From: Flavobacteriales bacterium UBA6693
GTDB taxonomy: Bacteria; Bacteroidota; Bacteroidia; Flavobacteriales; Weeksellaceae
Reading direction: 5' to 3'
Assembly: GCA_002454815.1 (NCBI GenBank)
Contig: DKJL01000006.1
Location: 128,843-192,842, forward strand
Length of the DNA stretch: 64,000 bases
Notes under the pieces: generated by a model
The model's input: only the letters and a program-made list of their open reading frames with translations
The model's database searches: none
Told to the model about the DNA's origin: nothing
Program-made: the position numbers and the translations under genes
In this document: in pieces, positions 50,507-58,135 of the stretch
Numbering within the stretch: position 1 is the stretch's first letter
Layout of the letters: every line of letters starts with the position of its first letter

Positions 50507-50593
50507 CGGAAAAGATACCATTTGCCTTTTTTTGCACGCGCTCTACGTTCGCGCTCGTTAAAGACTTTTTTTCCTTTGTTTATTTGCATCAAA

Positions 50594-50618
50594 AAAGAAG
50601 CAAAACTTTTGCTTCTTT
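50594..50618 (-). terminator. Terminator after the M56 peptidase gene
   Basis: Twelve-bp stem (50594-50605 with 50607-50618), nearly no loop as drawn so the tip must open; a T-run follows on the minus strand. It ends the blaI-blaR1-like operon before uvrB. Confidence 0.85.
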
Positions 50619-50638
50619 ATTCTTATCGTAGTTTTTTC

Positions 50639-52015
50639 TTATTCGAAAGTCATTGTCAATGGCATCATGAAGCGATAAATAACTGCTTTTCCATTTTCCA
50701 TGGCCGGGGTCCACACTCTGTCTTGCGTAGAGGCCACGGCTCGTTCTGCTTCGCGGTTGAAAGCTTCGTTGTTTCCTTCTGCCCGGATATCACTTATTTT
50801 TCCATCTTCGTTAATGTTAAAATAGATCGTCGTGCGGATGGTGCCGGTTGTACCTTTTAACACAGAAGTATCGAAACTGGAAGCCAATAAAGTCCTGTAA
50901 GCATTAATTCCATTAGGAAACTGCGGTAAAATACCCTTAAATTCATGTGGCGGAGGAGGTGGCGGAGGAGAAGTTGGCGCGCTTATCTTTTCCTCTGGTT
51001 TTTTCCGAATTGTATCTGTCTTTATTTGCTCTGCTATCACTGCATCATTAAAAGTGTCACTGGAAGACCGTTCGATCTTGGCAACATCGGGAGCATCAGC
51101 GATTACTGGAAGACGCGTAGGGGATTTTGTAACTTTCGTAGCCGTAGCGGAACTGGTTTCGGTCTGGGCCGTCATTTTTTTCGCGAAAAGCAAAAAGAGC
51201 ACAGCGACTAACGGAAGCAGACTTAATTTCTTCAGCCAGGAGAATCGGGATTTTTTAGTAGTCATCATAATAAATCGTTTTTTGGTGTTATTAAAATTGA
51301 ATGATTGGGTCAGGTTAAGGTTTTGCGAACGCAGCACTTCATTTAAAATTAAACTTTGATAAGCGCTTCGATCGTAGCTTCTGCGCAGAACGTGGTCATC
51401 AGCGAGAAATTCATGATTCGTGATCATCGCCTTTTTGTAAAAATATAAAGTCGGATTGAACCAAAAAAAGATGCGCAGCAGCTCCACCAAGAAAATATCC
51501 ATGGTATGTTTCTCGGTAACGTGACAATGTTCGTGGAGCAAGATGCGCTCATCGATTTCGCCGTCGATCACATATTTTCGGTTGATATAAATGGTATTAA
51601 TAAAGCTGAACGGCGCCTGATCGCAATTCAGCACAACAACTTTCTGATTTTTATAACAAATTCTTTCGCCTTTCAGTCGCTTTATTTTTACAATGGAATA
51701 AATAAATCGGGTCAGGAAGAATATTGTTATTAATCCGTATAAAGCGATCAGAACCTGTGTCCAGTCGAATGCAGCGGATGTTGTTGAGGAGCCAACTTGG
51801 AAATGCTCTATGAGCTCACCCACGATCAGCCTTGGTTTTCTCTCCGTACGAAAAGGATCAGCAATGGTAAGCAATGGAACGGTATAGGAAAAAATCAGCG
51901 CGCCAAGCAGATAAAATCTGTTGAAGCCAAACGTTTTTTCTTTTTGTAAGAACAAATAGTGGAAACCAAAGAGTACCGTCGACAGTACGACTGTTTTTAA
52001 AAGTAGAAGTTCCAT
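50639..52015 (-). CDS. BlaR1-like M56 membrane metallopeptidase with TonB-like C terminus
   Basis: A 458-residue protein. Membrane helices at about 4-22, 37-52 and 88-108 precede the zinc site HEHCH (161-165) with the third ligand Glu202 (NHEFLADDH). A fourth helix at about 262-279 leads to an exported region with a Pro run (PTSPPPPPPPHEF) and a TonB-C-like domain (about 365-458, TTGTIRTTIYFNINEDGKIS). There is no beta-lactam sensor domain. In the known system the M56 protease inactivates BlaI when a signal is sensed; the TonB-like end may be the sensor here. One base separates it from blaI. Confidence 0.9.
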   Translation of the reverse strand: MELLLLKTVVLSTVLFGFHYLFLQKEKTFGFNRFYLLGALIFSYTVPLLTIADPFRTERKPRLIVGELIEHFQVGSSTTSAAFDWTQVLIALYGLITIFFLTRFIYSIVKIKRLKGERICYKNQKVVVLNCDQAPFSFINTIYINRKYVIDGEIDERILLHEHCHVTEKHTMDIFLVELLRIFFWFNPTLYFYKKAMITNHEFLADDHVLRRSYDRSAYQSLILNEVLRSQNLNLTQSFNFNNTKKRFIMMTTKKSRFSWLKKLSLLPLVAVLFLLFAKKMTAQTETSSATATKVTKSPTRLPVIADAPDVAKIERSSSDTFNDAVIAEQIKTDTIRKKPEEKISAPTSPPPPPPPHEFKGILPQFPNGINAYRTLLASSFDTSVLKGTTGTIRTTIYFNINEDGKISDIRAEGNNEAFNREAERAVASTQDRVWTPAMENGKAVIYRFMMPLTMTFE

Positions 52016-52016
52016 G

Positions 52017-52385
52017 TCATTTTTCTATTTGATGGTCAATGATATCCCGCAATTCCTTCAGTTCTTCTTGTGTCAGTTTTTTATTGCTGGCAAAGAAAGA
52101 GGCAAACTGCGAAACCGAATTATTAAAAAACCGATCGATCATTGCGCCCATTTCCTGATCGAAATATGTTTCTTTATCTACTTTCGGAAAGTATTCCCGC
52201 GAGTTTCCAAAAGTTTTGTAACCCACCAGGTTCTTCTGCTGCATGCGCTTTAGCAAGGTAGCAACAGTTGTCGGTGCCGGTTTTGGTTCAGGTAAGATTT
52301 CCAGAATATCCTTCATGAAAACTTTCTTTTGCTCCCACAAGATGTCCATAATTTCTTTTTCGGCTTCAGTTAATTTCTGTTTCAT
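52017..52385 (-). CDS. BlaI/MecI/CopY-family repressor
   Basis: A 122-residue winged-helix repressor of the BlaI/MecI type. The DNA-binding domain covers about 5-75 (TEAEKEIMDILWEQKKVF, PAPTTVATLLKRMQQKNLV), followed by a C-terminal dimerisation helix bundle. It is paired with the M56 peptidase gene that follows after one base. The perfect palindrome TCTACAAATGTAGA at 52407-52420 upstream has the TACAnnTGTA form of BlaI operators, so autorepression is expected. No beta-lactamase gene adjoins; the divergent sugar dehydrogenase could be a second target. Confidence 0.93.
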   Translation of the reverse strand: MKQKLTEAEKEIMDILWEQKKVFMKDILEILPEPKPAPTTVATLLKRMQQKNLVGYKTFGNSREYFPKVDKETYFDQEMGAMIDRFFNNSVSQFASFFASNKKLTQEELKELRDIIDHQIEK

Positions 52386-52406
52386 TTCTACACATTGTTA
52401 ATTGGC

Positions 52407-52440
52407 TCTACAAATGTAGAATATGTTTTCATATTGACAA
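52407..52440 (-). promoter_or_regulatory. Promoter and BlaI-type operator of the blaI operon
   Basis: On the minus strand: TTG (52440-52438), 19 bases, TACATTTG (52418-52411). The -7 box lies inside a perfect 14-bp palindrome TCTACAAATGTAGA (52407-52420). A second, imperfect TACA-like half-site is at about 52389-52399, near the start codon. Confidence 0.8.
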
Positions 52441-52519
52441 TAGGTTTTCCGGGGAAATTTTCAAAAAATTCAAAAGGAACATTTTTTGTTATACATTTCT
52501 CTATTAAAAATCAAATTCC

Positions 52520-53752
52520 ATGAAAACTTTATTGATTCTTCCGCTTGCTTTTTTATATTTAAATTCGTGCTCCGGTAGTTCTACCGCGATGAACAGTTCC
52601 GAAAATTCGCCGATGCACAACGGCGAAATGCAAAATCCCGAAAGTGCCAAAAAGCATTCGCCGGAATACATGCCAGCGTTTGCAAACCAAACCCGCGCAA
52701 AAGGCGTAAAAACCCAAGCGGAATATAACGTGGACGTAATCAATTCTAATCTGGAAAAACCTTGGGGAATCATTAATTTACCCGACGGGCGTTTTTTAGT
52801 TACCTCAAAAGAAGGTTACATGACGATACTTTCGGCCAACGGATTAATGATTACTAAAGTACAGGGTCTTCCTAAAGTCGACACAAAAGGACAAGGTGGC
52901 CTGCTCGACGTAGCACTCGACCCCGATTTTGCATCGAACCGCATGATTTATTATACTTTTTCCGAACCGGTTTCCGGTGGAAATCACACTGCGGTGGGAA
53001 AAGGAAAATTATCTGCCGATGAAAAAATGATTGAAAATCCCACCGTAATTTTTCGCGCGACACCGACCTATGACGGCAAACTGCATTACGGCAGCCGGCT
53101 GCTGTTCGATAAAGATGGAAATTTATTTGTAAGCACTGGCGAAAGATCAGATCTGGAAACCAGACCTCTGGCGCAAAGTACAACGGCTTATTTAGGTAAA
53201 GTTCTAAAAATCACTAAAGGTGGCAAAGCCGCCGCGGGAAATCCTTTCCTCGGAAATACCAGCTACAAACCTGAAATTTATACCTACGGACATCGTAATC
53301 CACAAGGTTTGGCGATGGATGAGAAAGGACAGCTATGGGAAGCGGAAATGGGCCCGATGGGTGGAGATGAAGTAAATTTAATTCAACCTGGAAAAAACTA
53401 CGGCTGGGGCGACGTCACCTATGGTTTAGAATACAGCGGCAAGAAAATTAATAACGGAACAACGAAGAAAGAAGGCACTGTACAACCGGTTTATTATTGG
53501 GATCCCTCTATTTCGATGAGCGGCATCACCTTCTACACCGGAAATATGACCGAATGGAAAAACGATCTTTTCCTTGGTTGCCTGAGTGGCGAAAAAATTA
53601 TCCGGCTAAAATTGGAAAACAATAAAGTCGTGGGTGAAGAATGGTTGCTGGAAGACCGCAAAGAGCGATTTCGGGATGTATTGAACGGTAACGACGGCAA
53701 TCTCTATGGGATCACTGACAGCGGCAAACTGTACCGCATTGCTCAAAAATAA
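52520..53752 (+). CDS. PQQ-dependent sugar dehydrogenase-like lipoprotein
   Basis: A 410-residue predicted lipoprotein (MKTLLILPLAFLYLNSC, acylated Cys17), with a Ser/Asn/His-rich linker to about residue 70. The rest is a six-bladed propeller of the glucose/sorbosone dehydrogenase family: KPWGIINLPDGRFLVT, GQGGLLDVALDPDF, HYGSRLLFDKDGNLFVS, YGHRNPQGLAMDEKGQL and GGDEVNLIQPGKNYGW. The soluble PQQ glucose dehydrogenase contacts can be partly recognised. It would oxidise a sugar in the periplasm. It is divergent from blaI with 134 bases between. Confidence 0.9.
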   Translation: MKTLLILPLAFLYLNSCSGSSTAMNSSENSPMHNGEMQNPESAKKHSPEYMPAFANQTRAKGVKTQAEYNVDVINSNLEKPWGIINLPDGRFLVTSKEGYMTILSANGLMITKVQGLPKVDTKGQGGLLDVALDPDFASNRMIYYTFSEPVSGGNHTAVGKGKLSADEKMIENPTVIFRATPTYDGKLHYGSRLLFDKDGNLFVSTGERSDLETRPLAQSTTAYLGKVLKITKGGKAAAGNPFLGNTSYKPEIYTYGHRNPQGLAMDEKGQLWEAEMGPMGGDEVNLIQPGKNYGWGDVTYGLEYSGKKINNGTTKKEGTVQPVYYWDPSISMSGITFYTGNMTEWKNDLFLGCLSGEKIIRLKLENNKVVGEEWLLEDRKERFRDVLNGNDGNLYGITDSGKLYRIAQK

Positions 53753-54262
53753 TTACTCCTCCAAATATACCAGAGATCCCGCAAAATCATCCTCCAAATT
53801 CCGGAGGATTTTTGCTGATTTCGTTTTGTCCTTTAATTCATCAACGAAGAAATTAGTTTCGAAAAACTGACGGTGGACTCCGGGCAAAAGTTCCATGAAA
53901 TAATCCAGACCGATTTGATTATTATGAAGATCCATTTTTTTTTCCAACGGTTTGTTGGGAAACAGTTCTTCATGCAAATCCGTCATACGTTTACAGTAAC
54001 TGTAGGCTTTTTGTGGCGAAGTAATCTTGCAGCAATACATCATGATAAGGCACGTCCACAGTGAATGCCGGAACGCATTTCCAACGCCGTTATTCGAATG
54101 TGATCTGGGAAAATGCTTCTGGGCCAGCGTGAAACTTTTGAGTGTCGCATAGAATCCCATCAGTGACAAAAACGGATGAGACAACCCGAGCTGCAATAAC
54201 TTCATAATTTTGGCGAAACTCAGCGATCGGAGTGCATTGAAAATAATTTTGATATTTTTCAT
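53753..54262 (-). CDS. DUF6973-like protein
   Basis: A 169-residue protein. A hydrophobic N-terminal stretch (about 10-45) is followed by the conserved block GNAFRHSLWTCLIMM, DLHEELFP and KKMDLHNNQIGLDYF, with the His/Glu/Asp/Asn pattern I associate with DUF6973 proteins. Those residues look like a metal or catalytic site, but the function is unknown. I start at 54262 (MKNIKIIFNA) because the upstream in-frame ATG at 54277 lies inside the accD terminator. The stop abuts the end of the sugar dehydrogenase gene. Confidence 0.8.
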   Translation of the reverse strand: MKNIKIIFNALRSLSFAKIMKLLQLGLSHPFLSLMGFYATLKSFTLAQKHFPRSHSNNGVGNAFRHSLWTCLIMMYCCKITSPQKAYSYCKRMTDLHEELFPNKPLEKKMDLHNNQIGLDYFMELLPGVHRQFFETNFFVDELKDKTKSAKILRNLEDDFAGSLVYLEE

Positions 54263-54269
54263 AAAAGAA

Positions 54270-54297
54270 AATCCCACCTCGAAAGAGGTGAGATTAT
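54270..54297 (-). terminator. Terminator after accD
   Basis: Stem AATCCCACCTC (54270-54280) with GAGGTGAGATT (54285-54295), loop GAAA, one G-T pair on the minus strand; followed there by TTCTTTT. Confidence 0.82.
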
Positions 54298-54316
54298 TTA
54301 TATAATATTTCGTTGG

Positions 54317-55168
54317 TTAAGCGTGACGCAGAAGTTTTACGGTTTGCGAAACTTTCTCTTTGATCTCGGTGCGTTTAACGATAAAATCCACGAAGCCTTT
54401 TTCCTGCAAAAATTCTGAGGTCTGGAAGCCTTCCGGTAGATCTTTTCCAATGGTTTCTCGAATAACCCGTGGGCCGGCAAAACCAATGAGCGCGCCCGGT
54501 TCGGCCATAATGATATCCGCCGTCATCGCAAAGGATGCAGTAATGCCGCCAAAAGTAGGATCGCACAAATAAGCGATATAAAGCAAACCTGCCTCCGATA
54601 ATTGCGCCAGCTTGGACTGCACTTTTGCCAGCTGCATCAGCGAATAAGTCGCCTCCTGCATTCTGGCGCCACCCGACTGGCAAATGATCATGTAAGGCAA
54701 TTTATTCGCGATACAAAAATCCACTGCACGACGGATTTTTTCGCCCATCACCGAGCCCAGAGAACCGCCTATAAAACTGAAATCCATACAGGAAACCACC
54801 ATTTCCTGACCGTTCACACGACCGGTGGCGTTGCGGATAGAATCGGTAAGCTTTGTTTTGGCTTTTACTTCTTTCAGACGTTCAGTGTAGGACTTCGTAT
54901 CTTTAAAGTTCAGCATATCAACACTTTCCACGTTCGCGTCCAGCTCGGTATATGCATTGTCATCAAAGAGTATGGAAAAAAATTCGCGGCTGCCGATTCT
55001 TACGTGAAAACCATCTTCCGGAGAAACGTAGCTGTTTTTCTTCAGCTCCTCATGCTCGATGATTTTGCCGGTAGGTGTTTGGTGCCACAGCCCTTTCGGA
55101 ACGTCTTTTTTGTCCTCGGTAGAGGTGGTTATATTCTGTGTTTTTCGTTTAAACCAGTCAAATGCCAT
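54317..55168 (-). CDS. accD: Acetyl-CoA carboxylase carboxyltransferase beta subunit without zinc ribbon
   Basis: A 283-residue AccD. It forms the carboxyltransferase with AccA and makes malonyl-CoA. The crotonase-like core is complete: DSIRNATGRVNGQEMVV, MDFSFIGGSLGSVMGEK, QSGGARMQEATYSLMQLAK and GFAGPRVIRETIGKDLPEGF. The N-terminal four-Cys zinc ribbon of E. coli AccD is missing; the corresponding stretch reads GLWHQTPTGKIIEHEEL and NSYVSPEDGFHVRIGSREFF, with no Cys. I believe this is a lineage feature of flavobacteria. It has its own terminator. Confidence 0.95.
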   Translation of the reverse strand: MAFDWFKRKTQNITTSTEDKKDVPKGLWHQTPTGKIIEHEELKKNSYVSPEDGFHVRIGSREFFSILFDDNAYTELDANVESVDMLNFKDTKSYTERLKEVKAKTKLTDSIRNATGRVNGQEMVVSCMDFSFIGGSLGSVMGEKIRRAVDFCIANKLPYMIICQSGGARMQEATYSLMQLAKVQSKLAQLSEAGLLYIAYLCDPTFGGITASFAMTADIIMAEPGALIGFAGPRVIRETIGKDLPEGFQTSEFLQEKGFVDFIVKRTEIKEKVSQTVKLLRHA

Positions 55169-55248
55169 TGATATAAATTTAGATTACAAATTTTAGACTA
55201 CAAATAAAAACAAATCGCTTTTAAAATCCGCATCTAAAATAATTTTAA

Positions 55249-56316
55249 TTATAGAGTGTCTACGTTATTGAGATCTTCGAAAGCCTGCACAAGACGCTTG
55301 CTAAAGGTCTCTTCACCTTTTCGAACCCAGCCGCGTGGATCGTAAAATTTCTTGTTCGGTTTATCATCGCCGTCCGGGTTTCCTACCTGAGTTTTCAGAT
55401 ATTCCAGTTTCTCTGTCATATAATCGCGAATTCCCTCTGTGTAGGCAAACTGCAGGTCGGTATCGATATTCATTTTAATGACGCCATAATCGATCGCCTC
55501 GCGGATTTCTTCCAGGGAAGATCCTGAGCCACCGTGGAATACAAAGTTGATCGGCTCATCAGCCAGACCGAACTTTTTCTCAACATATTTCTGAGAATTA
55601 TCAAGGATTTTCGGCGTCAGCTTCACATTGCCTGGCTTATAAACCCCATGAACATTACCAAAAGCAGCAGCGATCGTAAAGTTGGGTGAAATTTGCTTTA
55701 AACGTTCGTAGGCATATGCTACCTCTTCGGGCTGTGTATAGAGTTTGGAGGAATCTACGCCAGTATTATCAACGCCGTCTTCTTCGCCGCCGGTGATGCC
55801 GAGTTCAATTTCTAAAGTCATCTCCATTTTGGCCATTCTCTCAAAATAACGGCAGGAAATGTCCATATTTTCTTCTAAAGTTTCTTCAGACAAATCCAAC
55901 ATGTGCGAGGAGTACAGAGATTTTCCGTTCTGCTTGTAGAATTCTTCGTTGGCATCCATCAGCCCGTCGATCCAGGGCAGTAATTTTTTCGCGCAATGGT
56001 CGGTGTGCAGAATTACCGTGGCACCATAAGCTTCTGCCAGAGTGTGTATATGTTTTGCACCGGCAATGCCACCCAGAATTGCAGCTTGTTGCCCTTCATT
56101 GCTCAGTCCTTTTCCTGCGTTGAAGGCCGCACCTCCGTTAGAGAACTGGATGATGACGGGTGCATTCAGTTTCGCAGCAGTCTCCATCGTGGCGTTCACG
56201 TTACTGGATCCAATAACATTGACGGCGGGAAGTGCAAACTTATTCTCTTTGGCGAATTGGAAAATATCGGTAACCATTTGTCCAGTGGCAACTCCGGCCG
56301 GAAACTTCTTGCTCAT
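55249..56316 (-). CDS. fbaA: Class II fructose-bisphosphate aldolase
   Basis: A 355-residue zinc-dependent aldolase (type A of the class II family, normal length). It cleaves fructose 1,6-bisphosphate to dihydroxyacetone phosphate and glyceraldehyde 3-phosphate. Zinc and catalytic residues lie in VILHTDHCAKKLLPW, LEIELGITGGEEDGVDN, AFGNVHGVYKPG and FVFHGGSGSSLEEI. It is monocistronic, between nadK and accD. Confidence 0.97.
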   Translation of the reverse strand: MSKKFPAGVATGQMVTDIFQFAKENKFALPAVNVIGSSNVNATMETAAKLNAPVIIQFSNGGAAFNAGKGLSNEGQQAAILGGIAGAKHIHTLAEAYGATVILHTDHCAKKLLPWIDGLMDANEEFYKQNGKSLYSSHMLDLSEETLEENMDISCRYFERMAKMEMTLEIELGITGGEEDGVDNTGVDSSKLYTQPEEVAYAYERLKQISPNFTIAAAFGNVHGVYKPGNVKLTPKILDNSQKYVEKKFGLADEPINFVFHGGSGSSLEEIREAIDYGVIKMNIDTDLQFAYTEGIRDYMTEKLEYLKTQVGNPDGDDKPNKKFYDPRGWVRKGEETFSKRLVQAFEDLNNVDTL

Positions 56317-56386
56317 AATCAGTATTTTTATAGATTTATTATAAGATATTTTGAAAAAGTAAAGTTAGGAATTTTATGCGACAACT

Positions 56387-57253
56387 TTAGTTTCGCTTAT
56401 CGTTGCCCCAAAGCAGTTTCTGGCGAATGGTTTCGTAAAAACTGAGGTTAGGCGGATGAATGAGCAGAATCTGAAAACGCGCTTTTCGTAAAACCACTTC
56501 CACGTCGGTTTCCATGTGAAACAACCGTGAATCCAGCGACAGCGAATATTGCGGCACGCGGCTTTTTACCTGAAGGCGGATTTCCACATCATCATTTACA
56601 ATCAGCGGGCGCACGTTCAGGTTATGCGGTGCGATGGGTGTAATGACAAAATTATCGTTGTTCGGTGTTATAATAGGACCGCCACAACTTAGCGAATACG
56701 CCGTAGAACCGGTGGGCGTGGAAACGATGATGCCGTCGCCCCAAAAAGTATTCAGAAATTCTCCATTAATATAAGACTCAACGGTGATCATCGCCGTTGT
56801 TTCTTTGCGGGAAATGGTTAAATCATTTAAAGCAAAAGGAAAAAACAATGAACTGTTGGGTGAAACAATTTCAATCACCGATCTTCTGCTGGTTTTCACG
56901 TCGCCCTGCAGGATTTTATCCAGTTCAATAAACGCTTCTTCTTTTGTAAAACTGGCCAGAAAACCCAGCCGACCGGTATTCACTCCCACCACCGGGATTT
57001 CCAGATCCTGCACGAACAGCAGTGAATTAACGATTGTGCCGTCGCCGCCAAAGGTGAAAAACAAATCCACCTCAGCACGCCGCAGATCTTCTTTTGCCGC
57101 AAAAGTCTCGAAAACCTTGGAAAACTGCATCGATTCTGCCATCTGTTCGTACAGAATCGACTGCACGCCACGTTTCTCGAGCTCGGAAACAAATTTGCTG
57201 AGATATAAAAAAGTGTCCAGATCGCTTTTCTGGCTGTAGATGGCTGCTTTCAT
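56387..57253 (-). CDS. nadK: NAD kinase
   Basis: A 288-residue NAD kinase that makes NADP+ from NAD+ and ATP. The catalytic GGDGT motif is in FTFGGDGTIVNSL, followed by VNTGRLGFLASF, and the NAD-binding STPTGSTAYSLSCGGP. The C-terminal beta-sandwich is present. It follows the CBS-domain gene by two bases, so the two are one operon. Confidence 0.96.
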   Translation of the reverse strand: MKAAIYSQKSDLDTFLYLSKFVSELEKRGVQSILYEQMAESMQFSKVFETFAAKEDLRRAEVDLFFTFGGDGTIVNSLLFVQDLEIPVVGVNTGRLGFLASFTKEEAFIELDKILQGDVKTSRRSVIEIVSPNSSLFFPFALNDLTISRKETTAMITVESYINGEFLNTFWGDGIIVSTPTGSTAYSLSCGGPIITPNNDNFVITPIAPHNLNVRPLIVNDDVEIRLQVKSRVPQYSLSLDSRLFHMETDVEVVLRKARFQILLIHPPNLSFYETIRQKLLWGNDKRN

Positions 57254-57255
57254 TT

Positions 57256-57909
57256 TTAAAATTCCATGTATTTCTGAAAAAACCCAAAGCGGTCTTTTAG
57301 CAATTCTTCTTTTTCATCATCGTAATATTTTTGCACTACACTGTAGCCATATCTTTCGAAGGTTTCATCAATGGAACTCAGGTTGGCACTGCTGATTTTC
57401 AAGGTGACCTGAACGTCTCCATCCACAAAAGCACTTACATAACAACCATAAATTTTCGCATTATTGCCTTCCACAATTTTGCAGATTTCCGTCATCGAAT
57501 AGTTTTTTTCCGGCACCTGAATGACGAGCATTGCGCCGGTTTCCGAAAAAAGCGGATATTTTGCAAATTCACCGAAAAGATCATCACAGGAAAGATAACC
57601 CAGGTATTTTTCACTTTTATCTAAAATTGGTAAAACGTTGGTGCTGAAAGTGTGAAAGAGCTTCACGGAGTCCAGCATATTTCCGTCTTCGAATAAAGCA
57701 AACTTTTCGTAATGCATCTCAAGTGTCGACAGAGTACCTTCAGGACTTTCTTCGAGAAAAGCCTGGCTCAGCGCACCGAGATAAACGCCTTTTTTCCTGA
57801 TAAAAATATGCGAGTAGCCAAATTCTTTTGCAATTTCGTTCGCCTCTTCGATGGAATCAGAAGTGCTGAAGGCCGGATAATCTTTGGAAACGTAGTCTTT
57901 GATAAACAT
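57256..57909 (-). CDS. CBS-domain protein
   Basis: A 217-residue soluble protein with a tandem CBS (Bateman) pair in the first about 135 residues (DYPAFSTSDSIEEANEIAKE, IFIRKKGVYLGALS, VLPILDKSEKYLGYLSCDD). A C-terminal ACT-like segment follows (MLVIQVPEKNYSMTEICKIVE, VQVTLKISSANLSSIDETF). CBS pairs bind adenosine nucleotides, and being two bases upstream of nadK suggests a link to NAD(P) or energy status. The ATG is exactly four bases after a TAAATTTG box on the minus strand. Confidence 0.9.
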   Translation of the reverse strand: MFIKDYVSKDYPAFSTSDSIEEANEIAKEFGYSHIFIRKKGVYLGALSQAFLEESPEGTLSTLEMHYEKFALFEDGNMLDSVKLFHTFSTNVLPILDKSEKYLGYLSCDDLFGEFAKYPLFSETGAMLVIQVPEKNYSMTEICKIVEGNNAKIYGCYVSAFVDGDVQVTLKISSANLSSIDETFERYGYSVVQKYYDDEKEELLKDRFGFFQKYMEF

Positions 57910-57921
57910 TAGCCAAATTTA
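57910..57921 (-). promoter_or_regulatory. CBS-nadK promoter -7 box with four-base spacing to ATG
   Basis: TAAATTTG on the minus strand (57914-57921), four bases, then ATG. A TTTG lies 16 bases upstream of the box and may be the -33 element. Confidence 0.65.
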
Positions 57922-57979
57922 GCAAATTATTAAAAGCCAAACGAAAGTTTGCCACGATATCACTTTCTGACGAAAAAGC

Positions 57980-58011
57980 TTGCAGACGATACTTTTTCTT
58001 TAGTATCTTTG
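57980..58011 (+). promoter_or_regulatory. Plus-strand promoter with no downstream ORF
   Basis: TTG (57980-57982), 21 bases, TATCTTTG (58004-58011). A full match to the flavobacterial promoter. It points to the terminator at 58047-58081. Confidence 0.7.
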
Positions 58012-58015
58012 TAGC

Positions 58016-58081
58016 CTTTCATTTTTACTTTTTATTAGATTTATTTAAACTGTAGCGCCTTTTCGTGTTACAGTTTTTTTT
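58016..58081 (+). ncRNA. Candidate small RNA, about 65 nt
   Basis: The expected transcript runs from about 58016 (start site inferred from the -7 box) to the T-run at 58081. It has a U-rich, unstructured 5' half and ends with a 12-bp hairpin. No start codon gives a usable reading frame. The region lies between the divergent end of CBS and the 3' end of the EamA gene. It is not one I recognise. It could be a regulatory RNA, or a relic leader. Confidence 0.5.
58047..58081 (+). terminator. Strong plus-strand terminator
   Basis: Twelve-bp stem (58047-58058 with 58065-58076, two G-T pairs), loop CTTTTC, then seven or more Ts to 58081. The T-run is on the plus-strand side only, so it does not serve the minus-strand EamA gene well. 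Confidence 0.88.
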
Positions 58082-58135
58082 ATTTAAATACAATTTCGCG
58101 CGTTTTTTCTCCTTACTATAAGTAGTGAAAATCCT

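Noticed and set aside
50530..50575. GC-rich stretch with two CGCGCTC words between uvrB and the M56 gene
   Set aside because: Only a short direct repeat; no palindrome with stable stem, no match to the dispersed repeat, and no known site recognised.
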